NCBI GenBank assembly: GCA_025464915.1
Contig: JAODNF010000107.1
Span: 1 to 10,390, forward strand
Source: Frankiales bacterium
GTDB taxonomy: Bacteria > Actinomycetota > Actinomycetes > Mycobacteriales > SCTD01
Length of the DNA stretch: 10,390 nt
Direction: 5' to 3'
Below, piece after piece: positions 1 through 6,895 of this stretch; position 1 is the first letter of the stretch; every line of letters begins with the position of its first letter. The notes beneath the pieces were generated by a model. It did not search any database and was not told where the DNA came from. It was given only the letters and a program-made list of their open reading frames with translations. The position numbers and the translations under genes were made by a program.

Positions 1-1240
1 TCCGCCGCCAGGTGCGGGTGGTCGTCCGGCGCGCCAGCCGGCCGAGCAGCAGCGACGTGCCGAGCACGGGAAGGAGCAGCGCGAGCAGGCGCAGCAGGGC
101 GGCCCCGACGCCCAGCAGGTCGGCGTCCTCGGCCGCGTGGCCGAGCCGGGCGCCCTGGGCATGGCCGCTGACCCATGCGGTGGCCACCAGTCGCGGGAGG
201 ACGAGGACGGCGGTGAGGAGCAAGGAGGCCAGCACAGGAACGACGAGAGCCACCCATCCGGTGACGATCCACCGAGCCCGCCGCGTCAGCGGAGAGGGCT
301 CGCCCCAGTGCCAGGGGAGCACCCGGCGCACCGTGGGGCCGAGGTGCGCGAACAGGTCGGGGACCCCGGTCCAGTCGGCGAGGATGTGGTAGCCATCGGC
401 GCGGAGCACCGGCGTCAGCTGGTGCAGCATCTGGAGCAGCTGGGTCGCCACCCCGAGCAGCAGAGCGTCCTCGCCGGTGGCGAGCCACAGCCCGGTGACG
501 ACCACGGACACCAGAGCGTTGAAGTAGAGACCGCCGAGGTCGACGCGCAGCCGCCCGCGACGGTCCAGGCGGTAGGCGTCGTCGACGTTCGTGTAGAAGG
601 CCGGCCACACCAGGTAGATGCCGGCGCCCATGGCGCCCGGTCGGGCGCCGCCGTAGCGGCACGCGGCAGCGTGGCCGAGCTCGTGGAACCCAGCCGAGAG
701 CACGGCGAGCAAGAACACGCCCAGCAGCAGCCCCGGGGTCTGGAACGCCCGGTGCGTTGCCGAGGCCAGGCCCTTCTCGACGAGGACGAACCAGCAGACG
801 GCCACGAAGGCGGCGAGCACCGGCCAGAGCACGAGCGGGTGGAACAGCGCTGCGAAGGGCGCCGTCAGGCGGCGTGTCGAACGCGGATCGGACACCACCA
901 GCTTCCAGCGCAGGGCGAGCAGGGGGTTGCTGGTCGGCGCAGCGGCGACGTCGCAGCCCTCGAGCAGTCCGAGGTCCTGCAGCTTGCCGGCCAGCACCGT
1001 CACGTCGTCGGCGCTGACGGCGCGCTCGACCTCACGGGAGACTGCGGACGCCACGTCGGGAAGAGGCCGGCCGTCGAGGTGCTCGAGGACGGCGTAGAGC
1101 AGCGGCGTCAGCTGGACGGTCTGCCCGTCAGGGCGACGCGCGAGGCAGACGCCGCCGTCGTACCCGGCACCGCCGAGCGCGCCGAGGAGCTCGAGCCCCT
1201 CGGCGCGCTGCGGCGTACCGGTCCCGGTGGGTGCGGTCAC
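1..1240 (-). CDS. M50-family membrane zinc peptidase with PqqD-like N-terminus (3' end cut by window)
   Basis: Integral-membrane zinc metalloprotease related to the 'putative peptide zinc metalloprotease' (YydH-like) group of M50, which acts in or near the membrane on peptides. The GTG start at 1240 lies 3 bases after the TAA of the upstream gene, so translation is probably coupled; I see no clear Shine-Dalgarno of its own. About 413 codons are visible before the left edge, with no stop. Residues ~40-95 look like a PqqD-type winged-helix peptide-binding region (inference from pattern: TPLLYAVLEHLDG, then KLQDLGLLEG). Hydrophobic segments lie at ~130-155 and ~168-185. The zinc motif HELGH is at 186-190. 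The family-typical stretch PAFYTNVDDAYRL follows at ~213-225, and ADGYHILADW at 281-290 carries the presumed third metal ligand D282. Further membrane segments lie at ~325-350 and ~375-400. The M50 call is secure; the substrate is unknown, and the repeat protein just upstream is the obvious candidate. Confidence 0.88.
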   Translation of the reverse strand, partial: MTAPTGTGTPQRAEGLELLGALGGAGYDGGVCLARRPDGQTVQLTPLLYAVLEHLDGRPLPDVASAVSREVERAVSADDVTVLAGKLQDLGLLEGCDVAAAPTSNPLLALRWKLVVSDPRSTRRLTAPFAALFHPLVLWPVLAAFVAVCWFVLVEKGLASATHRAFQTPGLLLGVFLLAVLSAGFHELGHAAACRYGGARPGAMGAGIYLVWPAFYTNVDDAYRLDRRGRLRVDLGGLYFNALVSVVVTGLWLATGEDALLLGVATQLLQMLHQLTPVLRADGYHILADWTGVPDLFAHLGPTVRRVLPWHWGEPSPLTRRARWIVTGWVALVVPVLASLLLTAVLVLPRLVATAWVSGHAQGARLGHAAEDADLLGVGAALLRLLALLLPVLGTSLLLGRLARRTTTRTWRR

Positions 1241-1243
1241 GGC

Positions 1244-1885
1244 TTACGGCTGGCCGACCGGGGGGCCCTGCGCGATGCTGGAGTCCTGCGTGGCGGTCGC
1301 GTCGGCGGTGACGCCGTCGAGGTCCTGGTTGATGATCGCGGTCTGCGGCGCGTAGGCCGTGGCGTGCGAGTCGATCGATCCGACGTTCGCGGACACAGCG
1401 GCGTCGATCGGCGCCGCGACGTTGGCGTTGGCCGCGACGGCACCGTCGATCGGCGCGGCGATGTGCGCGTTGGCGTTCACGTCGACGTTCACGTCGAGCA
1501 GGTTGCCGCCGGAGGTCAGGTCGCCGACGCTCGTGGAGGTGCCGGGGTCGGCAGGGGTGTCGACCGGCGCGGCCGCGCCCTGCGACAGGTCGGACGTCTG
1601 AGGCGCGTTCGCCGTCGCCGCTCCGGCGACGTGCTGGTCGATCAGCGTCTGCTGCGGGGCGGCGGCGGTGGCGTCCGAGCCGACCGACAGCACGTTGGCC
1701 GACGCGGCGGCATCGATCGGTGCCGCGACGTTGAGGTTCGCGGCGACGGCCAGGTCGACGGGAGCGGCGAGGTCCAGGCCGAGGTCGATGTTGGCGTTGA
1801 GGTCCAGCAGGGACATGACCTCCTTCTGCGGGAGCGGGGTGCCGGTCTCTGCCGCCAGGTCCGCGTCGGTGAGCGGTTTCGCCAT
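1244..1885 (-). CDS. Repetitive AAPIDAAVAAN-type protein of unknown function, paired with M50 peptidase
   Basis: 213-residue protein of no function I can assign; similar repeat proteins may be found in databases under uninformative names. The ATG at 1885 is chosen because a GGAGG box (plus-strand cctcc 1891-1895) sits 5 bases upstream; longer in-frame starts lack this and run into the P450 gene. Residues 1-25 form a polar, leader-like segment (TDADLAAETGTPLPQKEVMS). Two modules follow, at 26-103 and 129-207. They align without gaps over their first 63 positions with 37 identities counted by eye. Each module carries two copies of a 14-residue unit, consensus VAAPIDAAVAAN plus two residues, at 39-52, 53-66, 142-155 and 156-169. 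A proline/glycine/serine-rich linker (104-128) separates the modules. There are no cysteines, no signal peptide and no transmembrane helix. Third codon positions are strongly GC, as in neighbouring genes, so this is a real gene. Cotranscription with the M50 peptidase gene suggests it is a substrate or partner (inference). Confidence 0.85.
   Translation of the reverse strand: MAKPLTDADLAAETGTPLPQKEVMSLLDLNANIDLGLDLAAPVDLAVAANLNVAAPIDAAASANVLSVGSDATAAAPQQTLIDQHVAGAATANAPQTSDLSQGAAAPVDTPADPGTSTSVGDLTSGGNLLDVNVDVNANAHIAAPIDGAVAANANVAAPIDAAVSANVGSIDSHATAYAPQTAIINQDLDGVTADATATQDSSIAQGPPVGQP
1330..1845 (-). repeat. Intragenic tandem duplication encoding two ~78-residue modules
   Basis: Two copies of a ~235-base coding segment lie within the repeat-protein gene, separated by a linker of 25 codons. 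They have diverged but are in register at protein level. Each copy again contains two tandem 42-base units encoding the AAP(I/V)D…AN motif; the string cgatcggcgc, or close variants, recurs with them on the plus strand. The order is module 1 (upstream, higher coordinates), linker, module 2. Boundaries are estimates from the protein alignment by eye. Confidence 0.75.
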
Positions 1886-1890
1886 GAGAG

Positions 1891-1895
1891 CCTCC
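1891..1895 (-). promoter_or_regulatory. Ribosome binding site of the repeat protein gene
   Basis: GGAGG on the minus strand ends 5 bases before the ATG at 1885. It decides the start of the repeat protein against longer in-frame alternatives that would overlap the P450 stop region. Confidence 0.75.
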
Positions 1896-1941
1896 GGGTG
1901 TCGGGTTCGGATGCCCTCACGCTTCCCGCTCGCCGAGCGTC

Positions 1942-3087
1942 CTAAGAGCCAGTACTCCCTGTCCACCGCGCCACGAGCCGCGGGGTCGACCGCAGGATGG
2001 CGCCCTGGGGCTCGGTCGTCTCCACCACCGAGATGCCCGGCAGCCGCTCGAGAAGCACCGAGAGGGCGGCCGCCAGCTGCGATCGCGCGAGGTTCCAGCC
2101 CGGGCAGAACTTCGGTCCCACACCGAACGACAGCACCTCGGCCCCGTCGCGGTGAGGGTCGAACCGGTCGGGCTCGGGGAAGACGTCGGGGTCGCGGTTG
2201 CCCGCGGCCAGCGCAGCCAGGAGCAGGGTCCCTGCTCCGACCTCGGTGTTCCCGACCCGGGAGTCCTGGGTCGCCAGCCGCGGCAGCACCGCGACCGGCG
2301 GCTCGAGCCGCAGCGACTCGGCGACGAGCAGGGGGACGGGCACGTCGTGCAGTGCCGGATCCGGCAGGACCAGCCGCAGCAGGTTGCTCATCGCGTCGGA
2401 CGTCGTCGTCGCGCCCACGGCGTACAGCAGCCGCACGTGCGAGAGGACCTGAGCGTCGTCCATGCCGGCAGTGATCAGGCGCGAGAGCACGTCGTCCCGG
2501 GGCTCCCGGCGTCGCTCGTCCATGACCGGCCGGACCACGGCGTCGATGGTGTCGACCGCACGTCGAGCACCGGCCGGGTCGGCGACGTGCGCCAGCAGCG
2601 CACGGGTCACGGCCCGCTGCTTGTCCTCGCTCCCGATCGGCAGCCCCAGCTTGCGGCTGATGGCCCAGAAGGGCAGCACGTTGGCGAGCTCCGCGACGAG
2701 GTCCGCCTCGCCACGACCGGCGAAGCGGTCGACGACCTCATGAGCGAGCGGGACCAGCTGCTCGTCGACGAAGCGGCTGACCGGCCGCGAGCGGAACGCG
2801 GGCATGGCCTGCTGCCGGGTGTTCACGTGCTGGTCGCCGTCCATGCTGATGAACGTCGGCCCGATCGCCGGCTCGACCTGGAACTGGTAGATCGTGCCGC
2901 CGGGGAAGGTGACCTCGTCGATCATGAAGCCCTTGAGGTCGGCGTAGGTCGTCACGAGCCGGGCGGGCTGCCCGAGCAGCGTGGCCTCGGCGAGCCCTCC
3001 GGACAGCCGGGCGGCGCGCAGGAAGTCGTGCAGCTCGTCACCCGGTAGCGCCGCCTCGACGAGGTCCAGGACCTGCGCGCGGCTCAT
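1942..3087 (-). CDS. Cytochrome P450
   Basis: Soluble heme-thiolate monooxygenase of 381 residues, slightly shorter than the usual ~400 for bacterial P450s, with no membrane anchor. The ATG at 3087 forms an ATGA overlap with the stop of the DUF1330 gene. A longer in-frame reading to 3255 would overlap that gene and is not favoured. The K-helix ExxR is ESLR at 257-260. The heme loop FGVGPKFCPGW carries the axial cysteine at 328. In the I-helix, VGATTTSDA (~224-232) keeps the threonine used in oxygen activation but has Thr where most P450s have Asp/Glu. No ferredoxin or ferredoxin reductase gene is visible, so electrons must come from partners encoded elsewhere. As the last gene of the operon it probably hydroxylates the same substrate handled by the SDR and sulfotransferase (inference). 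The P450 assignment is certain; CYP family and substrate are not determinable here. Confidence 0.95.
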   Translation of the reverse strand: MSRAQVLDLVEAALPGDELHDFLRAARLSGGLAEATLLGQPARLVTTYADLKGFMIDEVTFPGGTIYQFQVEPAIGPTFISMDGDQHVNTRQQAMPAFRSRPVSRFVDEQLVPLAHEVVDRFAGRGEADLVAELANVLPFWAISRKLGLPIGSEDKQRAVTRALLAHVADPAGARRAVDTIDAVVRPVMDERRREPRDDVLSRLITAGMDDAQVLSHVRLLYAVGATTTSDAMSNLLRLVLPDPALHDVPVPLLVAESLRLEPPVAVLPRLATQDSRVGNTEVGAGTLLLAALAAGNRDPDVFPEPDRFDPHRDGAEVLSFGVGPKFCPGWNLARSQLAAALSVLLERLPGISVVETTEPQGAILRSTPRLVARWTGSTGS

Positions 3088-3437
3088 TCCTGGGGCCGCA
3101 GGACGATGGCGCGGCTGTCGACCAGCGCGGCCGTCCGGTGCGGCGTGCCGAGGTGGTAGCCGGGATCGGTGAGCAAGGCACTGAAGGCCTGCTCGTCGAC
3201 GTGCCGGACGATCAGCACGAGGTCCCACTGCTCGTCGGCAGGGCCCAGCAGCCACGGCCCGCCGGCGCCGCGGTACAGGACGGTCCCGCCCGCCTCTCGC
3301 ACCGCCGGGAGCACCGAGGCGAGGTAGCGGTCATAGGCGTCAGCACCGCTGATCGCCGCGCCAGGCGCGAGCTCCGGCGCACTGCTGTAGTCCGCGATCT
3401 CCTTGAACCGCAGCATGTTCAGCAGGTCGTGGGCCAC
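3084..3437 (-). CDS. DUF1330-type dimeric alpha/beta-barrel protein
   Basis: 117-residue protein with the pattern of DUF1330 / dimeric alpha-beta barrel (ferredoxin-like) proteins. It has an early NMLRFKEIADY strand-helix, then DAYDRYLASVLPAVREAGG, a central Gly-rich strand, and a C-terminal segment FSALLTDPGYHLGTPHRTAAL followed by DSRAIVLRP. Such folds include small oxygenases, EthD-like and cyclase-like proteins; the specific activity is unknown. The GTG at 3437 is chosen because it directly abuts the TAG of the SRPBCC gene (3438-3440) and gives the family's usual N-terminus. The only nearby in-frame ATG, at the Met of NMLRF, would remove the first strand. The stop overlaps the P450 start by 4 bases (ATGA). 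Sitting between SRPBCC and P450 genes suggests an accessory or small-molecule-transforming role in the same pathway. Confidence 0.8.
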   Translation of the reverse strand: MAHDLLNMLRFKEIADYSSAPELAPGAAISGADAYDRYLASVLPAVREAGGTVLYRGAGGPWLLGPADEQWDLVLIVRHVDEQAFSALLTDPGYHLGTPHRTAALVDSRAIVLRPQE

Positions 3438-3908
3438 CTAGCTCTGGCTCCACCGCTTCTCGGCGCGCACCTTGAGGGCTTGCGCGAGGGCGTTGAAGCC
3501 CTCGGTCACCCACTGCCCCTGCAGGTCGTAGGCGAGCTGGGCGTACTCGCCGTTGAACACGTCGACGGTGCAGTAGGACGAGCGGCCGCCGCCGAGGTCC
3601 TCGATCCACTGGTCGCGCACCGCGTGCACGCCAGGGATGGAGTCCCCCGTGTTGTACTGCAGGTGGAAGGGCTCCTCGATGGCGCTGATCCACTCCTGGG
3701 TGAGCAGGTCGCCCTCATGGTCGGGGTGCGGCGTGTGCAGCACGATCGGCTCCCCGAGCGTGAAGGCGCCGTCGACGGCGACGCAGAAGGGGTTCCACTC
3801 GGGGTACGTCGCGAAGTCGGCGATGACGTCCCAGACCACCTGCGGCGGCGCGTCGATCTCGACGACGTCCGACGCGCAGGTGGTGTCGTTGACCTCAGCG
3901 CGCGTCAT
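3438..3908 (-). CDS. SRPBCC (START/polyketide cyclase-like) family protein
   Basis: 156-residue helix-grip protein. The N-terminal signature VEIDAPPQVVWDVIADFATYPEWNPF (residues 16-41) is the classic opening of the SRPBCC / polyketide cyclase-dehydrase group. These proteins form a deep hydrophobic cavity that binds lipids, sterols or aromatic polyketides. The middle strands (GEPIVLHTPHP, EWISAIEEP) and the long C-terminal helix (WVTEGFNALAQALKVRAEKRW, ~133-153) complete the fold at a normal length. The ATG at 3908 overlaps the SDR stop by 4 bases (ATGA), and the TAG abuts the DUF1330 GTG. It may bind or cyclise the pathway substrate, or act as a carrier for it; the sequence does not distinguish catalysis from binding. 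Confidence 0.87.
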   Translation of the reverse strand: MTRAEVNDTTCASDVVEIDAPPQVVWDVIADFATYPEWNPFCVAVDGAFTLGEPIVLHTPHPDHEGDLLTQEWISAIEEPFHLQYNTGDSIPGVHAVRDQWIEDLGGGRSSYCTVDVFNGEYAQLAYDLQGQWVTEGFNALAQALKVRAEKRWSQS

Positions 3909-4678
3909 GCGGGCATGTACTCCCCGCCGTTGACGTCGAGGATCGCGCCGGTGACCTCGGACGTGTAGTCGGACAGGAGCACGAGGATCGCACCCGCGCA
4001 CTTCTCGTCGGTGGGGATGCGGCCCAGCGGGTTGCGCGAGGCGATGTCGTCGTAGACGTCCTGCTCGCTGACCTTGCGGTTCTCGGACTCCATCTGGAGG
4101 TAGAAGCGCACGCCCGGTCCGTCGAGCCAGCCCATGACGGCCTGGTTGACGCGGATGTTGTGCTCGCCCATCTCGAGCGCCATGAACTGCGTCGCGCAGG
4201 TCATCGCGGCCTTGGCGATGGCGTACCCGCCCTCGCCCTTCATCGGCTTGCGGGTCGTCATCGTGCCGACGTTGACGATGCTGCCGTGCCCGGCGGCGAT
4301 CATGTGCGGCTTGGCGAGCCGGGCCATCTGCAGGGCGCCGAAGACGATCACATCGAAGCTGCGGCGCAGCGCCTTGTCCGGGGTCTCGAGCAGGTCGTGG
4401 AAGCCGGGGTGCGCGTAGGCGGAGTTGACCAGACCGGTGATCGTGCCGAAGGTCTCGACCGCCGCGTCGATGACCGCGGCGCAGTCCTCCTCCTTGCGGA
4501 CGTCGCAGGCGACGGCGACGGCCTTGCCCTCGTTCTCCTTGACGATCTGCTCGGTCACGCCGGTGGAACGCGCCGCGAGGACGACGTTCGCGCCCTCGTC
4601 GATGCAGCGCTGGGCGAGCTTGGCGCCCATGCCGGCGCCGACTCCGGTGATGACGATGACCTCGTCCTTCAGGATCAC
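3905..4678 (-). CDS. Short-chain dehydrogenase/reductase with atypical active site
   Basis: 257-residue classical-length SDR, expected to oxidise or reduce a hydroxyl/keto group with NAD(P). The Rossmann glycine motif TGVGAGMG is at 11-18, and the acidic CDV at 58-60 contacts adenine. The catalytic YxxxK is Y152/K156 (YAIAK). Departures from the family are visible. The usual serine after the IVN strand is Thr139 (IVNVGTM). The usual NAG loop reads VNSAY (84-88). The tetrad asparagine position reads Ile111 by ungapped comparison. The C-terminus DVNGGEYMPA is typical of the family. The GTG at 4678 overlaps the sulfotransferase stop (GTGA), and its own stop overlaps the SRPBCC start. It is probably a pathway dehydrogenase; a reduced or altered activity cannot be excluded given the substitutions. 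Confidence 0.93.
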   Translation of the reverse strand: MILKDEVIVITGVGAGMGAKLAQRCIDEGANVVLAARSTGVTEQIVKENEGKAVAVACDVRKEEDCAAVIDAAVETFGTITGLVNSAYAHPGFHDLLETPDKALRRSFDVIVFGALQMARLAKPHMIAAGHGSIVNVGTMTTRKPMKGEGGYAIAKAAMTCATQFMALEMGEHNIRVNQAVMGWLDGPGVRFYLQMESENRKVSEQDVYDDIASRNPLGRIPTDEKCAGAILVLLSDYTSEVTGAILDVNGGEYMPA

Positions 4679-5811
4679 AGGTAAGCCCTCTCGTAGAACG
4701 CGAAGTCGCTGGCGAGCTGCTCGGCCGAGAGCCCGAAGTCCGCTGCGGTGTAGGTGTGGGTGCCGTGCTTCTCCTGGCGGTTGATCTCCAGGTAGTCGTT
4801 GAACGCGCTGAGGTCGGCGTCCGTGACCGGCAGCCCGAGCTGCTCCATCACGGACGTGACGGTCTCGAGGGGCTCGGCGACGGTCATCTTGAAGGGCACG
4901 TCGATGAAGCGCTCGGGACGGCGCTGCCGGACCTCGTCGAACTGCTTCAGCGACTCCTGGAACCGCTCGCTCCAGTACTGGCCGATCTTCACCGGGTCGC
5001 CCTCGCTGGAGTACTGCGCCGTCATCGACGACACCATCGACGCGTAGGACGGCACGGCACTCGTGGGGGAGCGGTGGGTCATCACGATCTTGCAGTCGGG
5101 GAACTCGTCGAGGGTCGTGTCGACGGCGGTCAGGTGGTGCGGGGACTTCAGCACCCACTTGCGACCGGCGCGCTCCGGGTCCTGCCACTGCAGCACCTGC
5201 AGCCACTCGCGGAGCTCGGAGTACGCCCGCGACTGGTCGTACCCGCGAAGCCACACGCCGTAGGTCGGGACCCAGTAGAACGAGTCGTAGGACATCGCCG
5301 TGAAGGTGCGGTCGAGCAGCAGGATGTCCTCCTCCGGCCCGTCCCAGACGACGGTGTGGATGTCGCCGAACTCCGGCGACAGCTCCATGAACACCTCCAT
5401 CATCTTCTTGGCCTTGCCCTTGCGGATCTCGGCCGCCGGGCTCTCGCCCGGGAAGGGGAGCGGGTAGCTGCACTCCCATGACAGGGTGCTCGTGAGCCGC
5501 GGGCTGGCGCTCATGAGCCGGTGCAGCAGGGTGCTGCCGGTGCGTGGGAGGCCGAGGATCTCGGCGGCCACCTCGACCTGGACGTCCTTGATCTCCGGGT
5601 TGTCCGCCTGCAGCTTGCGCAGCCGGAGCCGGTCGACGAGGAGCGCCGTCAGCCGGCGCTCGGTCATCTGGTGGCCGATCTCCGACAGCTGCGCCTCCTC
5701 GTTCAGCGCCTTGACCAGGACGCCGAGCGGCTCGAGGAACCACTCGTCACCGAACTGGTCGGTGCCGGCCTTCGCGACGGCGTTCGCGCGCAGGGTGTCG
5801 ACGTTGAGCAC
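4675..5811 (-). CDS. PAPS-dependent sulfotransferase family protein
   Basis: 378-residue cytosolic sulfotransferase-fold protein of the Sulfotransfer_3-like type common in actinobacteria. It is expected to transfer a sulfuryl group from PAPS to a hydroxyl. The 5'-phosphosulfate loop is GLPRTGSTLLH (87-97). A conserved KSPHH follows at 222-226. The 3'-phosphate-binding region IVMTHRSPTSAVPSY (242-256) contains the Arg-Ser pair at 247-248. The C-terminus has the customary helical end with a Tyr-rich tail. The GTG at 5811 shares one base with the TAG of the DUF1214 gene, giving the N-terminus VLNVDTLRANA without extension into that gene. The stop overlaps the SDR start by 4 bases. In a P450/SDR operon, sulfonation of a newly made hydroxyl on a sterol- or lipid-like acceptor is plausible (inference). 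Family members may also have other roles. Confidence 0.92.
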   Translation of the reverse strand: MLNVDTLRANAVAKAGTDQFGDEWFLEPLGVLVKALNEEAQLSEIGHQMTERRLTALLVDRLRLRKLQADNPEIKDVQVEVAAEILGLPRTGSTLLHRLMSASPRLTSTLSWECSYPLPFPGESPAAEIRKGKAKKMMEVFMELSPEFGDIHTVVWDGPEEDILLLDRTFTAMSYDSFYWVPTYGVWLRGYDQSRAYSELREWLQVLQWQDPERAGRKWVLKSPHHLTAVDTTLDEFPDCKIVMTHRSPTSAVPSYASMVSSMTAQYSSEGDPVKIGQYWSERFQESLKQFDEVRQRRPERFIDVPFKMTVAEPLETVTSVMEQLGLPVTDADLSAFNDYLEINRQEKHGTHTYTAADFGLSAEQLASDFAFYERAYL

Positions 5812-6890
5812 TAGAGCTTCACGACCTTCGTCGTCGGGAGCGGGTGGTCGTCGGTGCCGACCCAGCGCAGCAGGGCGGTGCCGGTCCGGTGGCCCGTGGT
5901 GTCGATCCAGTTGCCGTAGCCGGGGTCCTTCCCCGAGACGACGAGCACCAGGCTGCCGTCGTCCTCGAGCTTCGCCGTGTGCTTGTTGACGGTGATGGAC
6001 TTGTTCCAGTCCATCGACTCCATCCACCAGTTGTCGAGCTGGAAGTTCCAGTACGGCGCCTCGGGGACCCGGGTCTCGATGACCCACGCCTCGTCGGGCT
6101 GCAGGTCGAAGTAGCCGTGCAGGTAGAAGATCTCCGGGTCGCCACCGGCCCGCTGGAACATCTCCTGGCCCCAGTCGGGCAGCTCGTTAGGCCTCGTCAT
6201 GAACAGCTCGGTCCAGGCGACGAACGTGGCCGCGGTGCCGTGCACGCCGAGCGCTGTGCGCTGCAGCGAGCGGACCAGGTGCTCGGCCGTCAGGGGCGCG
6301 GTGTCGGGCGTCGGCTCGAGGCGCTCGATGCTCCACGTGCCGGGGACCTCGGTGGTGCGGTCCAGGTAGGACTCCCGGAGCACGATCATCGTCGAGTCGA
6401 CGGCGAGCGGCAGCCAGTTCGTGGCACTGGCGGGCTGTTCCGCCGACACGATGATCTCGACGGTCCCGTCGGCGTCGACGTGCAGGTCGTCGTTCCTCAG
6501 CTCACCCGTGGACGCCATGGTGCCGTCCTTGGCGTACCGGTTGGCCTTGGAGCCGAACGAGGCGTAGGCGATGGTGCCGCGGCTGCCGGTGATGCGGTAG
6601 CTGTTGGTCCCCTTCACCGGCGCCGAGTGGTAGACGTTGTCCGGGTTGTCGGCGCCGATCTTGACCAGGTCCAGGCCCTGCCAGCGCGGCCGGTCCGGGT
6701 CGGAGTTCTCGATGGTCGCGTACAGGCTGTTGCGGAGCAGGCGTGTGAGGTACCGGTAGCCCTCGGCCCGGTCCAGCACGGTGTCGGGGCCCTTCAGGAC
6801 GACCTCGCCGGCCGCCTCGAGGGCGCGGCAGAAGTCCTTCCAGGCCTGGCCCGTGGTGACGGCCTCGTCGGCCGGACCGCTGGCGGACAT
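5811..6890 (-). CDS. DUF1214 domain-containing protein
   Basis: 359-residue protein of unknown biochemical activity, first gene of the six-gene operon. The C-terminal part (~255-345) has the DUF1214 pattern: DEAWVIETRVPEAPYWNFQLDNWW, then a DGSLVLVVSGKDPGYGNWIDT strand-loop and HRTGTALLRWV. The N-terminal part (~15-200) is soluble, with no signal peptide or membrane helix. In many actinobacterial genomes DUF1214 proteins occur near sulfotransferase and SDR genes (general recollection, not checked). The ATG at 6890 has an excellent AGGAGG six bases upstream, the best ribosome binding site in the window. A KstR-like operator lies 23 bases before the start. The TAG overlaps the sulfotransferase GTG by one base. 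It is aromatic-rich (YWNFQLDNWWMESMDW), consistent with binding a hydrophobic ligand or sugar, but no catalytic residues can be named. Confidence 0.88.
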   Translation of the reverse strand: MSASGPADEAVTTGQAWKDFCRALEAAGEVVLKGPDTVLDRAEGYRYLTRLLRNSLYATIENSDPDRPRWQGLDLVKIGADNPDNVYHSAPVKGTNSYRITGSRGTIAYASFGSKANRYAKDGTMASTGELRNDDLHVDADGTVEIIVSAEQPASATNWLPLAVDSTMIVLRESYLDRTTEVPGTWSIERLEPTPDTAPLTAEHLVRSLQRTALGVHGTAATFVAWTELFMTRPNELPDWGQEMFQRAGGDPEIFYLHGYFDLQPDEAWVIETRVPEAPYWNFQLDNWWMESMDWNKSITVNKHTAKLEDDGSLVLVVSGKDPGYGNWIDTTGHRTGTALLRWVGTDDHPLPTTKVVKL

Positions 6891-6895
6891 GCGCT

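Noticed and set aside
1927..1939. Inverted repeat CGCTC-GCC-GAGCG just after the P450 stop, as a possible terminator
   Set aside because: The stem is only 5 bp with a 3-base loop, and no T-run follows on the minus strand. It could be a weak hairpin, but there is not enough to call a terminator or to prove that the repeat-protein unit is separately transcribed.
137..1945. 602-codon open reading frame on the plus strand across the M50 and repeat genes
   Set aside because: Antisense shadow in GC-rich DNA. Its translation is an Arg/Gly/Val/Asp-rich low-complexity string without family motifs, while the minus strand encodes a recognisable M50 peptidase with HELGH.
1886..1966. Longer start for the repeat protein (MDREYWLL…)
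   Set aside because: It begins inside the P450 3' end and ignores the well-placed GGAGG before the ATG at 1885; the extension is Arg-rich and unlike the rest of the protein.
3088..3255. N-terminal extension of the P450 reading frame
   Set aside because: Would overlap the DUF1330 gene by about 170 bases. The ATG at 3087 in an ATGA overlap matches the coupling style of the rest of the operon, and the extension lacks P450 character.
3541..3575. AACACGT string as a third KstR-like site
   Set aside because: It lies inside the SRPBCC coding sequence and lacks the second half-site (GTT is GTC), so it does not fit the consensus.
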